NCBI RefSeq assembly: GCF_003144115.1
Contig: NW_020312009.1
Coordinates: 277,844 to 341,843, forward strand
Direction of reading: 5' to 3'
Source: Tilletiopsis washingtonensis
Taxonomy: Eukaryota; Basidiomycota; Exobasidiomycetes; Entylomatales
Length of the DNA: 64,000 bases
Both the position numbers and the translations under genes were made by a program. The notes below the pieces were generated by a model. The model saw only the letters and a list, made by a program, of their open reading frames with translations, did no database searches and was not told the origin of the DNA. Below are positions 46,022 to 57,679 of this stretch, piece after piece. How positions within the stretch are numbered: the first letter of the stretch is position 1; every line of letters begins with the position of its first letter.

Positions 46022-46272
46022 GGCGCGCCCGCCTCGCGTCTCTCTTCACGACCCACTCACGACCACCTCTGCCACTCTGTATAGCACCTCTCTCGCCCAC
46101 TCGATACTCTTGGCCCATGCGGCCGCAGGCTCTGCCGCCTTCACGTCATCTCCAGATACACCAATGCATGATTAGCTGTGACTTGGAGGGGTGGGGGTGA
46201 CTCGTGCCGGGAAAGGTGACGGGATGGCCGGCGTGACGTGGGCGCATGAGGATGAGTAGCGCGATGGGCGGG

Positions 46273-47019
46273 TCAGAGCTTGGTGAGGTGTTGCAGTGCG
46301 AGATGCGCAGCGGCTTCCTTGGCGTTCTGGTGCGCGGCACGTCATCAGATGAGCTGCGCATCCGACCGCGGGCAGAGGAGACCAGACGCACCTGCTTGCG
46401 CAGAAGTCCCTCGCGTCCTTCGAAGCGCTGGCCGGCAACCTCGCACGCGGCATAGTGGAAGAGCCTGTGCAGAGCGAATGATGAGCGCTCGGCGTTTTGC
46501 TTGCGCAGCTGCGTTGCGCACCCATTGGGACCAGGCCTGTGCTCGAGAGGCAGTCAGCAGCTGGACACGCACACACGGTGAGCGTCACAACACTCACGAG
46601 AGCTGCTTCGACGTGGCGGAGTAGACTGGCTGCGCCACGCGCCGCTTCTGTGCGTACTCGTTGAGCATGCTGACGGACGAGCGACCTGGCGGCGTGCCGC
46701 CCGCCGCGAGCACGGCTGCCGAAGCAAAGGCGCTGACGGCCGGCAGCGGCGGCGTGCGCGCTGCGGCGGCCGGGCTTGCGCGCGCCGAGGCAGACAGGCT
46801 GGGCACGACGGGCAGCGCAGTGGTTGAGACGGCAGGCGACGGCATGAAGGGCTCGCCGAACTGCACGGGGCTCGCCGTCGACGCCGGCGAGCCGTCGAGC
46901 TCGGGCACAAAGTCGCGCAGCGGGCGCGCACCCAGCTCGGCCAGCGCCGCGTCGAGCGCGGCCAGGGCGACCCTCGTCTCGGCTGCCGCGGCGGTAGCGC
47001 CGGGCTGCGAGGTATTCAT
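46273..47019 (-). CDS. Small protein with one C-terminal dsRNA-binding domain
   Basis: 187 aa from four exons (46598-47019, 46522-46536, 46392-46464, 46273-46326). The first ~117 residues are Ala/Pro/Ser-rich with one helix-like stretch (ETRVALAALDAALAELG). The rest is a double-stranded RNA-binding domain: MLNEYAQKRRVAQPVYSATS, then LSPGPNGLFHYAACEVAGQR, then FEGREGLLRKQNAKEAAAHL and ALQHLTKL, fitting the helix - beta1 - GP loop - beta2/3 - KxxAK-helix plan. Exon 2 is only 15 nt and supplies the GPNG loop; its downstream 57 bp intron is in frame, but removing it restores the spacing expected for the fold. The usual GxGxSKK is degenerate here (GREGLLRKQ). No RNase III, helicase or deaminase domain is attached, so partner and role are unknown. 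Convergent with SCM3. Confidence 0.8.
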
Positions 47020-48633
47020 CGCGGTGGAGTGGAAGCGCCAGTTGCGAGGTGTGATGGGGGCTGAAGGAAGACAAGCGGCCGCCGCTCAGTCTGCCTTTGT
47101 CCGAGGCGGCAGGCCAAGGGGCGCGCCCGTGCACGGACCGCACCGCCGCCGCCTTGCCTTCCTTCCTCCAAGGGCGCCTTGCCGCAGCAGCTCGCAGCCC
47201 ATGACAAACGCTCGGCTGAACCGACCTGCTCCTAGCGGCCGTCGTGCTGCAACGGCCCTGCGGCTGGCGTCATGGCACAGGCTGACTCGGCCGTTGGCGG
47301 TGCGCCGAGCGGTCGCCGCGCACGCGCGCCGCCTGGAAGAAGTGAGGAGCGCCGCACCTCGGCGTTCTGCGCTTCAGCAGCCAGGTGATATGGCTCGCAG
47401 CCGTCTGCTGTGCATCCTCGTGGTCGCTTTGCAGCTTCTGATGCGCAAAGCTTAGGCACCTCCAGCGAACTGAGGAGGGTTGGAGGTGTCGCGTGACTGG
47501 AGGCGACTCCTCCGCCCGCACTGGCGATCCAGGGCCGCCGATCCCGAGCCTCGCACCCGAGAGATTCGAGTGGCGCTCCGAGTCGGCGTCTGGCCTGAAG
47601 TGTGGTCTCGTCAGACCTGCCTCCAGCTCCGAGGGTGCGGGCCAACATGCAGCGCCCTGAGACTCTGGCAGCCTCTGCCTGCGAATCTGAATATCGAGGC
47701 TCAAGGCTCAGCAGAGCCGCGGCCGCACCGAGGAGGACGTGTGGCTGCCGCGCGGGCCGCGGGGGCGTCTCTCGTGAGAGCGCCGGGCCGCATACCGCTC
47801 TCGAAGCAGCTCTGCTGCGCTGCTGAGGCGAAGCATCGTGCATGGATGCGGCTGCGAGAGCGGCGTCGCAGCGGAGACGTCGCACGGCGGCGTCGGCGAG
47901 GCTGCTGGGCCGCCCACCGCCAAGCTGCGGTGCGCTGCAGCTGCGCCAGCACCGGCGCAGCGGCGGCGGCGAGAGAGCCACACGGCGAGGCGGCCATGCG
48001 GGCGCACCGCAGCAGCGGGCACGCCGCCGCGGCGCCGGCTCAGCGCTCCCGCCGGGCGGCGGCGCAAGTGCCGCCTCGCCTCCTCTCGGGCGTCAGGGCT
48101 CGCTCGCCGTGTGCTGCTGCTGCTGCTGCTGGCGCTGCTCTCCTCTGCTGCCGCTGCCGCACCCTCGCTGCTGTGCTGCCTGCCGCCGAGCCTCGCCCGC
48201 TCCCCGTCCCAGTCCCTCGCTCCACGCTCACACTCGACTCACACACAAGCACGCCGCCATCCCGCGCTGCCTCTGCACCACACTCACCCTCGCCATCGGC
48301 AGCTGGCCGTCTGCGCACGCTTGACGTTCGTTCCATCGAGACGCTCGCAGCGCTGCCCTGCGCCGCCGTCGCGCGCCGCCTGTGCCGCCTGCTCCTCCAT
48401 CCGCATCGCACCCACGCTCTTTCACCGTCCACTCTCACTCGCAGCGACACCGCCAGCACCGCCGCCGCTGCCTTGCGCCCGGCGCACAGCCGTCCGTGCC
48501 TGGCCTGTGGTGCTGAGCTGGGCCCAACGTCGCACGCCGGCCCGAGTGCTGCTGCCGAGCGGCTGCGTGCCGCAGCTGCTGCTCGTTGCCGCTGCCGCCG
48601 CCGCTGCTGCTGCCACCGCCTCGCCTGCCCGCC
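47020..48633. other. Divergent intergenic region, about 1.6 kb
   Basis: Upstream of the dsRBD gene (minus) and the Zds-like gene (plus). The right half is C/T-rich with a CTG run at 48112-48130 and probably forms a long 5' leader. No gene recognised. Confidence 0.45.
48112..48130. repeat. CTG microsatellite upstream of the Zds-like gene
   Basis: Six uninterrupted CTG units in a pyrimidine-rich stretch about 500 bp before the Zds-like ATG. Confidence 0.8.
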
Positions 48634-51600
48634 ATGGAGATGCTCAACATCACCGACTCCGAGTTCGAGCGCGAGGTCGAGGCGCTCAAGTCGCACCGCC
48701 GCATCAGCGTCAATCGCCCGCTGATGGACCCGGACCTGCCGGACCTCGCGGCCGCGCACGGCGGCGGCCGCGAGATCATGGGCTCCGAGGCGGCGGGCAC
48801 GCCGGGCGGCGCAGGCGCAGAGCGCGGCGGCATCGACCTCACCGACGAGGGCCCGCTGCTGGCCTCGTCGCCGTCGGGCCGTGCCGCTCGCAGCACGGGC
48901 GCCCGGCAGGCCTTCACGGCGCGCCGCAGGGGTGCCGGTGCGGCCAGCGCGAGCGGCGGCGCTGATGACGGCGCCTCATCGAGCGAGTCGTCGGGCAGCC
49001 GCGCCACACGCAGCACCGGCGCGCCGGTGCATGATGAGGACACGCCGCTCTCGCGCCCGACGGACCCGGCGCACCTCTTCTGGGTGCCGGCGTCGATGCA
49101 CCCCGAGATCTCGCCGTCCGACTTCCGCAAGTTCCTGCAGGAGCATGCCAGCCGCGCCGCCAAGGACCACACGCCGCCCGAGTCCGGCAGCGGCTCGCCG
49201 GTGATCCCGACGGCTGCTACCTTCGCCGGCGCTGCGAGCGGCCCGCAGTCGAGCTATCCCTTCGCCGCGCGCTCGGGCGCCGCGGGGCCGACGCCGCCGC
49301 AGTCGCCCATCGACCTCGTGAGCCGCAGCACATCCATTGCGCGGCGCGGCAGCACGCTGCGTCGCCAGTACCGGCCCGAGAACGATAATGACGACTCAGA
49401 CGGCGGCCGCGCAGGCGCCTCGTCGGCATCTGTTGTGCGCGGCGGAAGCGCGCGCCGAGGCGGGCCGCCTCCGCTGTCGCTCGAGGACTTGCACAAGCTG
49501 GAGCAGCTGGCGGAGGAGGCCAGCAAGAGCCAGGACCCAACACAGCTGCGCAGTGTTCTGCGTCGCACTTTGAGCCTGAGTACGACGCCGTCAGGTGAGT
49601 GGACAGGGCGACACTGTGCTGCAGGACCTGAGACTCACTGCGTTCCTCTTGCAGCGCTCGACCAGGTCGATGCTGTGCCCGCTGCCGAGGCAGAAGACGC
49701 ACCGCTCATCGTGCCGCGACCCGGTCAGATCCTGCGGCGCGCTGCGCGGACGAAGATCCGCAAGGCGTCGCTGTCGGGCGAGAACGGCGGCGTGCGGCCA
49801 CCGGGCCGGAGACGAGGCGCCGGCAGCACGGGGCCAGAGGAGATCGCCGCCGCTGCGGCTGGGGCACAGCAGCAGCCACTCACGGACATGGCAGCCGTCG
49901 CACGGGCATTGATGGAGCGCCGCTCGAGCAAAGAGTCGGAGCAGTCCTCGGGCGACGACGACGGCACCAGCGGCAGCTCTTCAAGGCCCATCTCGGACGA
50001 GGCGACTGAGTCCATCGTCGACGCCTACTCGCGCGACTCGTTCATCTCCGAGGCGAGCCAGCGCACGAGCGTCACGAGCCTCGCCGACAGCCTGCAAGAC
50101 GGCAGTGGCAGCGGTAGCGGCAGCGGCGACAGTGCCACCAGCCCGCACACTGCCAAGCGCGTCGAGGGCCGCACTGACAGCCGCAGCCCGTCGCCGCCCG
50201 TCACGCCGACGCAGGCGTCGCTGAAGAGCAGCCGCTCGGGCACCGACTACTTCGACGAGCAGCGTGAGGCAGCTCTGAAGCAGGCTCAGCTGCAGCAGCA
50301 AGAGCAGGCATCGCAGCGCGAGGCGCGACCCGCTCCGGCACTGCAGCCGCTCGACGAATCGCTGCGTCTCTCGCTGAGCGGCGCGCCTGTCACCGAGTCA
50401 CCGGCGCACTCGCCGGACGACGAGCCGTCGCCGTCGGAGCGCGAGCGCGCCTACCCTGCCATCCGCCCAGTCGCAGTCTCGCACGTGCCTCCTGTGCCTT
50501 CCTTTGAGAAGGCGCGGACTGCGCCTCAGCCGCCACCGGCCGCGGCACCAGCTCTCCCGGCGCCCGTGTACGCGCCGCCGGCGCAGCAGAGCACGAAGCG
50601 CGAGCAGCCGCTGCAGCAGCCGCCGGCCGCCGTCAAGCCGACTGCCTCGCGCGAAAGTCTGCCACAGGCGGCCTCGCGTCCTGGCAAGGAGAAGAAGAGC
50701 GGCTTTGCCTCCTGGTTTGGCATCGGCAAGGAGGATGACGAGGCGGAGAAGCAGGCCAAGGCGCGCAAGCGCGAGCGCAAGGAGCGCGAGGCTATGGAGC
50801 AGGAGCAGCGCGAGCAGCGGGAGCGCGAGAAGGAGAAGGAGCGCGAGAAGGAGCGCGAGCGGGAAAAGGAGAAGGACTCGTCGAGCTTCCTTGGCGCGCT
50901 CTTTGGCAGCAAGAAGAAGGGCGGCGACGATGCGGCGCTGAACCAGCAGCAGATGGGCATGCGCCCCGCCGACAGCCACATCACTGCCGGCAGCCTGCTT
51001 GACCGCAGCAGCGGCGGCCGCGGCCCGAATGCCAACTACTACCGCTACCCGATCCACATCGAGCGCGCCGTGTATCGCCTCAGCCACATCAAGCTGGCAA
51101 ACCCGCGCCGCCCGCTGTACGAGCAGGTGCTCATCTCCAACCTCATGTGAGTGTATGCGTCAAGTCTAGATGCTGGCGCCTCCTGATGCTGTCTGCGCTC
51201 CGCAGGTTCTGGTACCTTTCCATCATCAACCGCTCGCAGCAGCAGCAACAGCAGCAGCTTCTGCAGCAGCAGCAACAGCAACAGCAGCAGCAACAGCAGC
51301 TGCTCTTGCAACAGCAGCAGCAGGCTCAGCAGGCGCAGCCGCAGCAGCCGCAGCAGAACGCTGCGCCATCGCTGCAGATGCTGCAGCCGTCGCCGCAGCT
51401 GATGCCTCAGGTGCCCCAGTCGCACGCCGGCGACGACCATGGCCGCCATGCTGGTGCCATGTCTGACTCGTCGGGACACGCGGAGGCGCCGACGCACGTG
51501 GAGCACGAGCGCCCGCAGTCGAAGACGAAGCGCGCGGGCCTGGTGAAGCCCAACCGCGCTCCGCCAGGAAGCCGCTCCGCCGAGATGGCCATTCCTGCCG

Positions 51601-52628
51601 CGGCGTACGGTGCCCAGCACCGCCAGATCAACAACGACTTGGCGATGCAGCAGCACCAGGCCAACCACCACAGCAGCTCCCCGCCGCCGGCCTCGCACGT
51701 GGCGCAGATGGCACCCGTCACGCCGCCGCCGACGTTTGCTGTGGGCCAGGTCGTCGACCCTCGTGCGCTTGGCGTGCACACCGGCTACCAAGGCCCGCAG
51801 TCGAGCGCGGGCGCCAACGGCAGGCTGCCGCCCGGGGCCATGTCGCCCTGCGGCTCGTCGCGGTCAACGTCGCCGGGCTACGATTCATCCGGCGTCTCGC
51901 CGGTCTCGGGCGGCCAGCGCTCGTACTCTCCCTCGGGTGCGCCAGCATCGCACGAGTCGCGCTCGACCAGCTCAGGCGCGTGGCTGGGCAGCAACAGCGC
52001 TGGCGGCGGCGCTGGCAGCGGCGGCCGCACTTCGCCTGGCGACGGACGCAGCTCGCGGCGGTCGCCCAGCGGCAGCCAGAGCGGCGCTGATGAGCACTCG
52101 TGGCTCGGAGCAAGCGGCACTCGCTCGGGCTCGCGCTCTCCGCACGGCGAGCGCAGCAGCGACCCCATGTCGCAGGCGTGGCGCGTCGAGGGTGAGCCGT
52201 GGCTTGGCAGCGAGGAGATGGGCGCCCGTCGTGCGACCCGCTCCAGCGACCCTACCGGCAACGATGGCTTCTACACCCCGAGCCCTGCTGCCAGCTACCG
52301 CCCAGACGCGGCACCGAACGGCTACGGCCACCGCCACGACTCGCGCAGTCTCGACGCGGGCGACGGACGCGAGCGCAAGGGCAGCGGCGACGAGGGCTCG
52401 CGGCCCTCTACTGCCGGCGAGACGAGTAGCTACACGACGTCGTCGCAAGAGCCTGCGTCTGCCGCGGCGCGGCCGCGCATCAAGACGGCGACGAGCCGCA
52501 GCGGATCGTCGGGGCCCGGCCACTCGCCGAGCGCGCCGGCTCGCACGTCCAGCCCGCCGGCCATCTCCCTTGCCGGCAGCAGTGCCATGCTTGAGGCTGC
52601 GCGCTCCAGCCAGTCGCGCCGCCGCTGA
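48634..52628 (+). CDS. ZDS1: Zds1/Zds2-like protein (PP2A-Cdc55 regulator)
   Basis: 1291 aa, exons 48634-49594, 49655-51146 and 51206-52628. In yeast, Zds1/Zds2 bind PP2A-Cdc55 and control mitotic entry and exit, Cdc14 release and polarity. Two conserved blocks are visible: an N-terminal LFWVPASMHPEISPSDFRKF (about 148-167), as in Zds proteins, and the C-terminal Zds core YPIHIERAVYRLSHIKLANP, RRPLYEQVLISNLMFWYLSI (about 783-835), which the last intron splits at the Met codon. Between them are disordered Ser/Pro/Glu stretches and a highly charged helix (KRERKEREAMEQEQREQRER near 50770). After the core comes a Gln tract and then ~400 disordered Ser/Gly-rich residues, an extension longer than in yeast. 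Intron 1 (60 bp) is in frame but has good splice sites. Convergent with the TBC gene (236 bp). Confidence 0.85.
51236..51360 (+). repeat. CAG/CAA tract coding for poly-Gln in the Zds-like protein
   Basis: Mixed CAG and CAA codons, interrupted by Leu and Ala, directly after the conserved Zds core. Mixed codons suggest selection for glutamine rather than simple slippage. Confidence 0.85.
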
Positions 52629-52864
52629 GCCGTTGCGATGCCCTGGGCTGCGCACAGCACAGCTGTGCTTCTTGACACACCTTTGTCCCATCATCCCTCA
52701 TCCCATCTGCGACCATCTCCACTCCCATCCCTTCCTCGACCCCTCTGGCATCTCTCAGCTCATCAATCGGCACGTCTCTCTATCACCACCACAATGAACG
52801 CTTTGCTACTCAGGCGTCACCAGGTCTGCAGTGCATGAGGATGCATTTGCAAGCGCGCAGGATG

Positions 52865-55745
52865 TCAGCTGGCGCCGAGCGGATCGCTGCCTGGCAAAGA
52901 CCCGCTCCGCAGGCTCGTAGTGGGCGCTGCACCGTGCTGCTCATGGCGTGGGCTCACGAATTGGCTCAGAGGGTCCAGCGGCGAGTGCACGACAGATACG
53001 CGCGTCGGCGGTGGCTGCGCTGGTGCGGTCGCCTGCCTCGGCGGCTGCGGTGCCGGTGCGCTGCGCTCTACGGGCGCCTCGGAGAACGTGTTGCAGCTCA
53101 GACCAGGACGGCTGAGGCGCCGCGAGTCGAATGTGGCGCTGCGAAGCGGCGGACTGAGCGGATCGCTGGGCGAGACCGAGCGCTGCGACGACGGCTGCAG
53201 GTTTGACGGACGTATTGGTGGAGCAGACGGGAGCTCAGCCACGTGTGCACTCGCAGACGAGGCAGGAAGCTGCGGAGGCATCGTGGAGTCTGGCGAGCGA
53301 GCAAAGGCGCGCGCATTGTGCGTCGTGCTCGTGACTGGCGAGGTCTTCGCTGAAGGCGCAGACGAAGAATCGACAGCTGCCGGTGCGCTGCCGCTGAGCT
53401 GCGTTCGTGGCGGCGGTGACGGCCGCGCATGTGAGAACGAGCCAGGCGATGCCTGAGCTAGGGGATCGGCAGCGGCCGGGCCACGAGCGACGCGAGGCTG
53501 ATACGGCGGCTGAGCTTGCCGCGCGCCGCCATGTGCCGGCGCGGAGGCGGGCTGCACTGCTTCTGGCGACCGAGGCTGCACTTGAGCTGGGACAATTCTC
53601 GAAGCTGGAGGCGATGGGAGTGCCTGAGGAATCGCCTCGCGGAGCTGCGGCACGTGGACCGTGGCCGAGTCGAACTCGGGCGCGATGCCGAGGAGCACGT
53701 CCCGGGTGTGCTTGAGCGCCGTGAGGCTCATCAGCACGCCGACCTGTGCGCCGGTTAGCTGCTCTTCGGCCTGTGGAGCAGCGCCGCCGCTTGGTGTGCC
53801 CATCGTGACCCATTGCCGCTCAAAGACATCCACGCAGGCGGCGACGGCGGCACCCATCGCCGCATTGCTGGCCTTGAGCGCGGCCAGCTCGCGTGCAGGA
53901 TCTTGGGGCGCCACTGACGGGCGAGCTACACCGTTGAGCGAGGCTGAGGCCCTCGGCACGCGCTCTAGCGCAGGCGGAAACCCATCGTTCGCCGTTGCAG
54001 AGCGGCCAGGCCCGGCGAAGCCGGCTGCAGCATACGCGCCGACTGTGCGCTGCACATTGCCCATGGCGTTGACGAGCGCGCGATTGACGCCGAAGGCATC
54101 GGCGCGAGAGTAGATGCCTCGCGCGAGGTCGGTGATGCCCTCGGGCAGGTACGACGACTGCGGCTCGCCCGCGATGTCCGGAGAACTGCTGCCAGGCGGT
54201 CCAAGACCTGCGGAAGCGAGTCCACTGCGCTGCCCAGATGGCCGTCCAGTCGCGATCGTACGAGGTGTCTGCTGGCGCTTTGGCCGGCTCGATGACGGCG
54301 CGTTTGAGGCGATGAGCGCTGGTGAGACTTTGACAGCAAGGCCCAGAATGGCCTCGTTCTCTTGAGCCAATCGAGCCGCGGCTCCTGTGGGCTCGTCGCG
54401 CAGTGCACAAGCTTGCTGCACGAGCAGAGCAGGCGCCAGGCCCTTTGTCGATTCTTCCTGCGCAGCCGGCTCCCGTGCCGCTTCGCAAGCCGACGGGAAG
54501 CGAAGTAGGTGAGAGAAGCAGCCCGCGTAGTCGGAGAGCAGGAGTGGCGCACGGATGCGCAGCAGCATCGCGACGCAGACGTAGGGCACTAGGTCGAGCT
54601 TGGCATCGGCGCCGAAGAGCGTGTCCCACATCACCAGCGAGTCCTCCAGAGGCAGCTACAGAGCAAGAGTCAGCCTGACAGCGCCTTCGGTGCGAGCAGA
54701 ACGGACGCACCTCGCGTGTGAACAGCAACCGGATCCAGCGCAGGACGTACAGCTGCGGCTCGATGCCCAGCGCATCGAGGTGCGCCGCAAGGGTCGGGTC
54801 ATGGGCGCGGAGGATGTCGCGCACCTGCGCACAGGCTGCCATGATTGGCGTCTGTGATGTCGGCGTTGGCGCTGTCGCACGCTGTTCGAGTTGTGTCAGG
54901 CACGTAGCGAGTGCGAACGCTCGTCCGACTCACATCTGACTCCTCCCGCCACTCGTACCACTTGCCTGCTCGCCGCATGACTGCGTCGAACAGCGCATAC
55001 GCATCGTCCTCCACCGTGTCCTCGCCGAGCTCGTTCTCCAGGCCCGCCGGCATGCCTGCTCTGCTGCCGCCGACCGCGTCGCGATGCCGCACCAGCCAGC
55101 ACAGCCCGGCAAGCTCGTGCATGCCCTGCCGGTAGCCGCTCGCAGCGCCTGGCCCCGAGGCACAGCAGTAGACGAAGAGCAGGCGCGCCAGGCCGGACTG
55201 GACGGCGGGCACACGGAAGAGCGGCTCGTCGGGGAAGGTGCGCGAGACATCCGCCTCGATCTGCGTCAGCGTCGAGAGCGAGGCAAAGTGCGTCTGCCAA
55301 GGGTTCTGCGTGTCGCTGTCAGCACACGCTTGCGACTGCGGTGCAGCCCATCGCTCACATCGTTGTCGAGCCCGAGCGGGTTGTTGCGCCCCAAGTCCAC
55401 ATCCCGCCTCACGCCGCCCTCCTCGTCCAGCTCTGGCGGCAGGCTGCCATCTGGAGCGCGCAGGGCATTCCGACGGCTGGCGCGATACTTCTGGCGCAGC
55501 GCTCGCCGTGCAGCTGGCCACTGGGCAAAGTCAAGCGGGAGCAGCTGCAGCCGCGTGGCCCACAGCAGGGAGCGCAGCGGCAGCGGGCGCAGTATCGGCG
55601 GCGACGGTAGGTCGAAGTGCGCCTGCAGCCGACTGTAAAGCTGCAATGATCAGCCGCTGACAGAGGCCGGCGTGACAACACTACATGCCACGCACGCTAT
55701 CGGACCTCCCTGCTGCGTGTGCTTTGCGTCAGGCGAGGAGGACAT
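52865..55745 (-). CDS. TBC-domain Rab GTPase-activating protein, TBC1D5-like
   Basis: Predicted GAP of Rab7-like GTPases in retromer/autophagy traffic, 879 aa, exons 55692-55745, 55359-55640, 54934-55305, 54711-54851, 52865-54655. The TBC domain starts LRSLLWATRLQLLP and includes RNNPLGLDNDNPWQTHF. The arginine finger lies in IEADVSRTF (Arg near 134), the glutamine finger in GYRQGMHELAGL (Gln near 172). Then come DDAYALFDAVMRRAGKWYEW, LGIEPQLYVLRWIRLLFTRE and LPLEDSLVMWDTLFG. The long C-terminus is disordered, Pro/Ser/Ala-rich, with repeated DPL motifs near its end (LDPLSQF, SDPLSPP, SDPLGAS). Exon 1 (18 codons, MSSSPDAKHTQQGG) is the weakest part: frame forces a GTGGCA donor although a better GTGCGT lies 4 nt upstream. 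Divergent from the J-protein gene. Confidence 0.82.
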
Positions 55746-56128
55746 GGCGCTCTGGCTGGCTCTGTGCGCAGATGCCGCCGCGCCAGAGCGACAGCAGCGA
55801 TCCGGGGTCGATGCAGAGTGCGGAGAAACAGAAAGTGTGATGGAGGCGTGCGAGAGATGCAGAGCCGAAACGAGATTGCGAGCGTGCAGACAGGCCGAGT
55901 GGTGGAGAATGGTGAGGAGCAGCGGCAAGGAGCAGGACGCGCATCGGTCCGTGCGGCGCAGGACAGCAATTTCAGCTGCGCACTTCAACATTGAGCTTCA
56001 ACCGAGCCGGCCGCTGAATACAACGCGTCACGCGTCAATTAACACGACACGCGCCCGCTCCACTTGCGAGGCCGGCGGCGGCGCTTCTCTCACGACGTCC
56101 ACCATCCCACCCCTCACTCTGCATCACC
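55746..56128. other. Divergent promoter region, 383 bp
   Basis: Between the TBC gene and the DNAJC9-like gene. No clear element seen. Confidence 0.45.
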
Positions 56129-57586
56129 ATGGACCAGGCCGATCCCGCACGCAACTTCTTCGACGAGGGCGAGGAGGTCGACCTGTACGGCGTGCTCGGC
56201 GTCGAGGCCGCGGCGCCCGAGGCCGAGATCAAGCGCGCCTACAAGCGGTGAGCCTCGTCCGACGTCCGTTACAGCTCTCTCGTCGTGCTCATCCCGCTCT
56301 GCGCCCAGCCTCGCGCTCCAATTTCATCCCGACAAGGTCTCGCGCTCCGGCCTCTCGGCCGAGGCGGCGTCGCGCAAGTTCCAGCAGGTCAGCTTCGCCT
56401 TTGGCGTACTCTCCAACGAGGGCCGCCGCCGCCGCTTCGATGCCACGGGCCGCACCGACGAGCTCGTCTTCGGCGACGACGGCAACGTCGACTGGGACGA
56501 GTACTTTGCCACGCTGTGGCAGGGAGAGGTCAGCGGGCAGAGCCTGAAGGAGTACAAGAAGAAGTACCAGCGTGAGTGTCTGCGCAGGGTGGTGACGACG
56601 GCGCGGGCATGGCCGCTCTGCAGTCCAGTGTGCTGACGACGCTGCTTGCAGACTCTGACGAGGAGCGCCAAGACATCCTCGCCGCCTACGAAGAGACGTC
56701 GGGCTCGCTGGAGGACATCCTCAACGCCGTGCCGTGTCTCGAGATTCTCGAGGACGAGGAGCGCGTCGTGGCCTTGATCGACGCCGCGATCGCAGCCAAG
56801 GACATCAAGAAGCTGCCGCTCTGGACCAAATCGCTGAAGGACGACAAGGGCCGCAAGCAGATGCGCGCCCGCGCCAAGGCCGAGACCAGCGAAGCCGAGC
56901 AGGCGGCGCGAGAGCTCGGCGTGTGGGACGAGCTGTTCGGCGACGGCAAGAAGGGCACGCGCGGCAAGGGCAAGACCATGCGCGGGGAGGCGCAGGGCAC
57001 GGGAGAGGGACACGATGCTGAGAGTGAGCCGGAGGAGGATGAGGATGAGGACGAGGAAGACGAGGAGGACGAGCAGCCGACGCGCGGCAAGAAGACGAAG
57101 AAAGCGCCTGCGCCGAAGGCCAAGGCACCTGCCAAGAGCAAGCCGGCGGCGAAGGGCAAGGGCAAGCGGAAGGCAGAGGCAGAGGATGACGAGGAGGAGG
57201 GCGACACGGCCGGCCTGGAGCGTCTCATCGCCGCGCGGCAGCAGCAGCGCAAGGCCGGCATGTCGACTATGATCGAGCAGATGGAGGCGCGCGCCAAGGA
57301 AGAAGAGGCCGAGCGGCTGAAGGGCAAGGGCAAGAAGGCCAAGGGCGGCGCCGCTGCGGCATCTGGCAGCGGTGGCAGCAAGGGCAAGGCGAAGGCGGCC
57401 GCCAAGCCCGCGAAGCGGGCGCCCGGCCCGCCCCTGCGCAACGGTACCGGCGCCACGCTGCCGCCCGACCCGCTGGACGACGACGAGTTCGAGCGCATCC
57501 AGCAAAAGATGCTCCAGAAGCGCGACGCTGCTGCTGCGGAGCCCGCCGAGGCCAAGCCGAAGGCCAAGCGCGCGAAGAAGGCTTGA
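56129..57586 (+). CDS. J-domain protein, DNAJC9-like
   Basis: Type III J protein, 438 aa, exons 56129-56247, 56309-56571 and 56652-57586. The J domain is at the N-terminus: VDLYGVLGVEAAAPEAEIKR, intron, LALQFHPDK with the HPD tripeptide at about 46-48, then RKFQQVSFAFGVLSNEGRRR. The following region (GNVDWDEYFATLWQGEVSG, EERQDILAAYEETSGSLEDI) is the DNAJC9 signature; human DNAJC9 is a histone H3-H4 chaperone that recruits Hsp70. The C-terminal half is highly charged, with a long Glu/Asp run (EPEEDEDEDEEDEEDE) and Lys/Ala-rich stretches, as expected for a nuclear histone-binding protein. A histone role is inferred by homology. Convergent with CYB2 (93 bp between stops). Confidence 0.88.
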
Positions 57587-57679
57587 GCTTGCTCGCCTCT
57601 CTGATCGCCTCGCCTCGACCTCATCATCACGCCGCGACACTGTACAGTAATACTACATCCATTCCTCGTGCCGAGGCCG

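Noticed and set aside
46465-46521. Reading the dsRBD gene through this in-frame stretch
   Set aside because: It would insert 19 residues between beta1 and beta2; removing it gives canonical domain spacing. Mentioned as possible retention.
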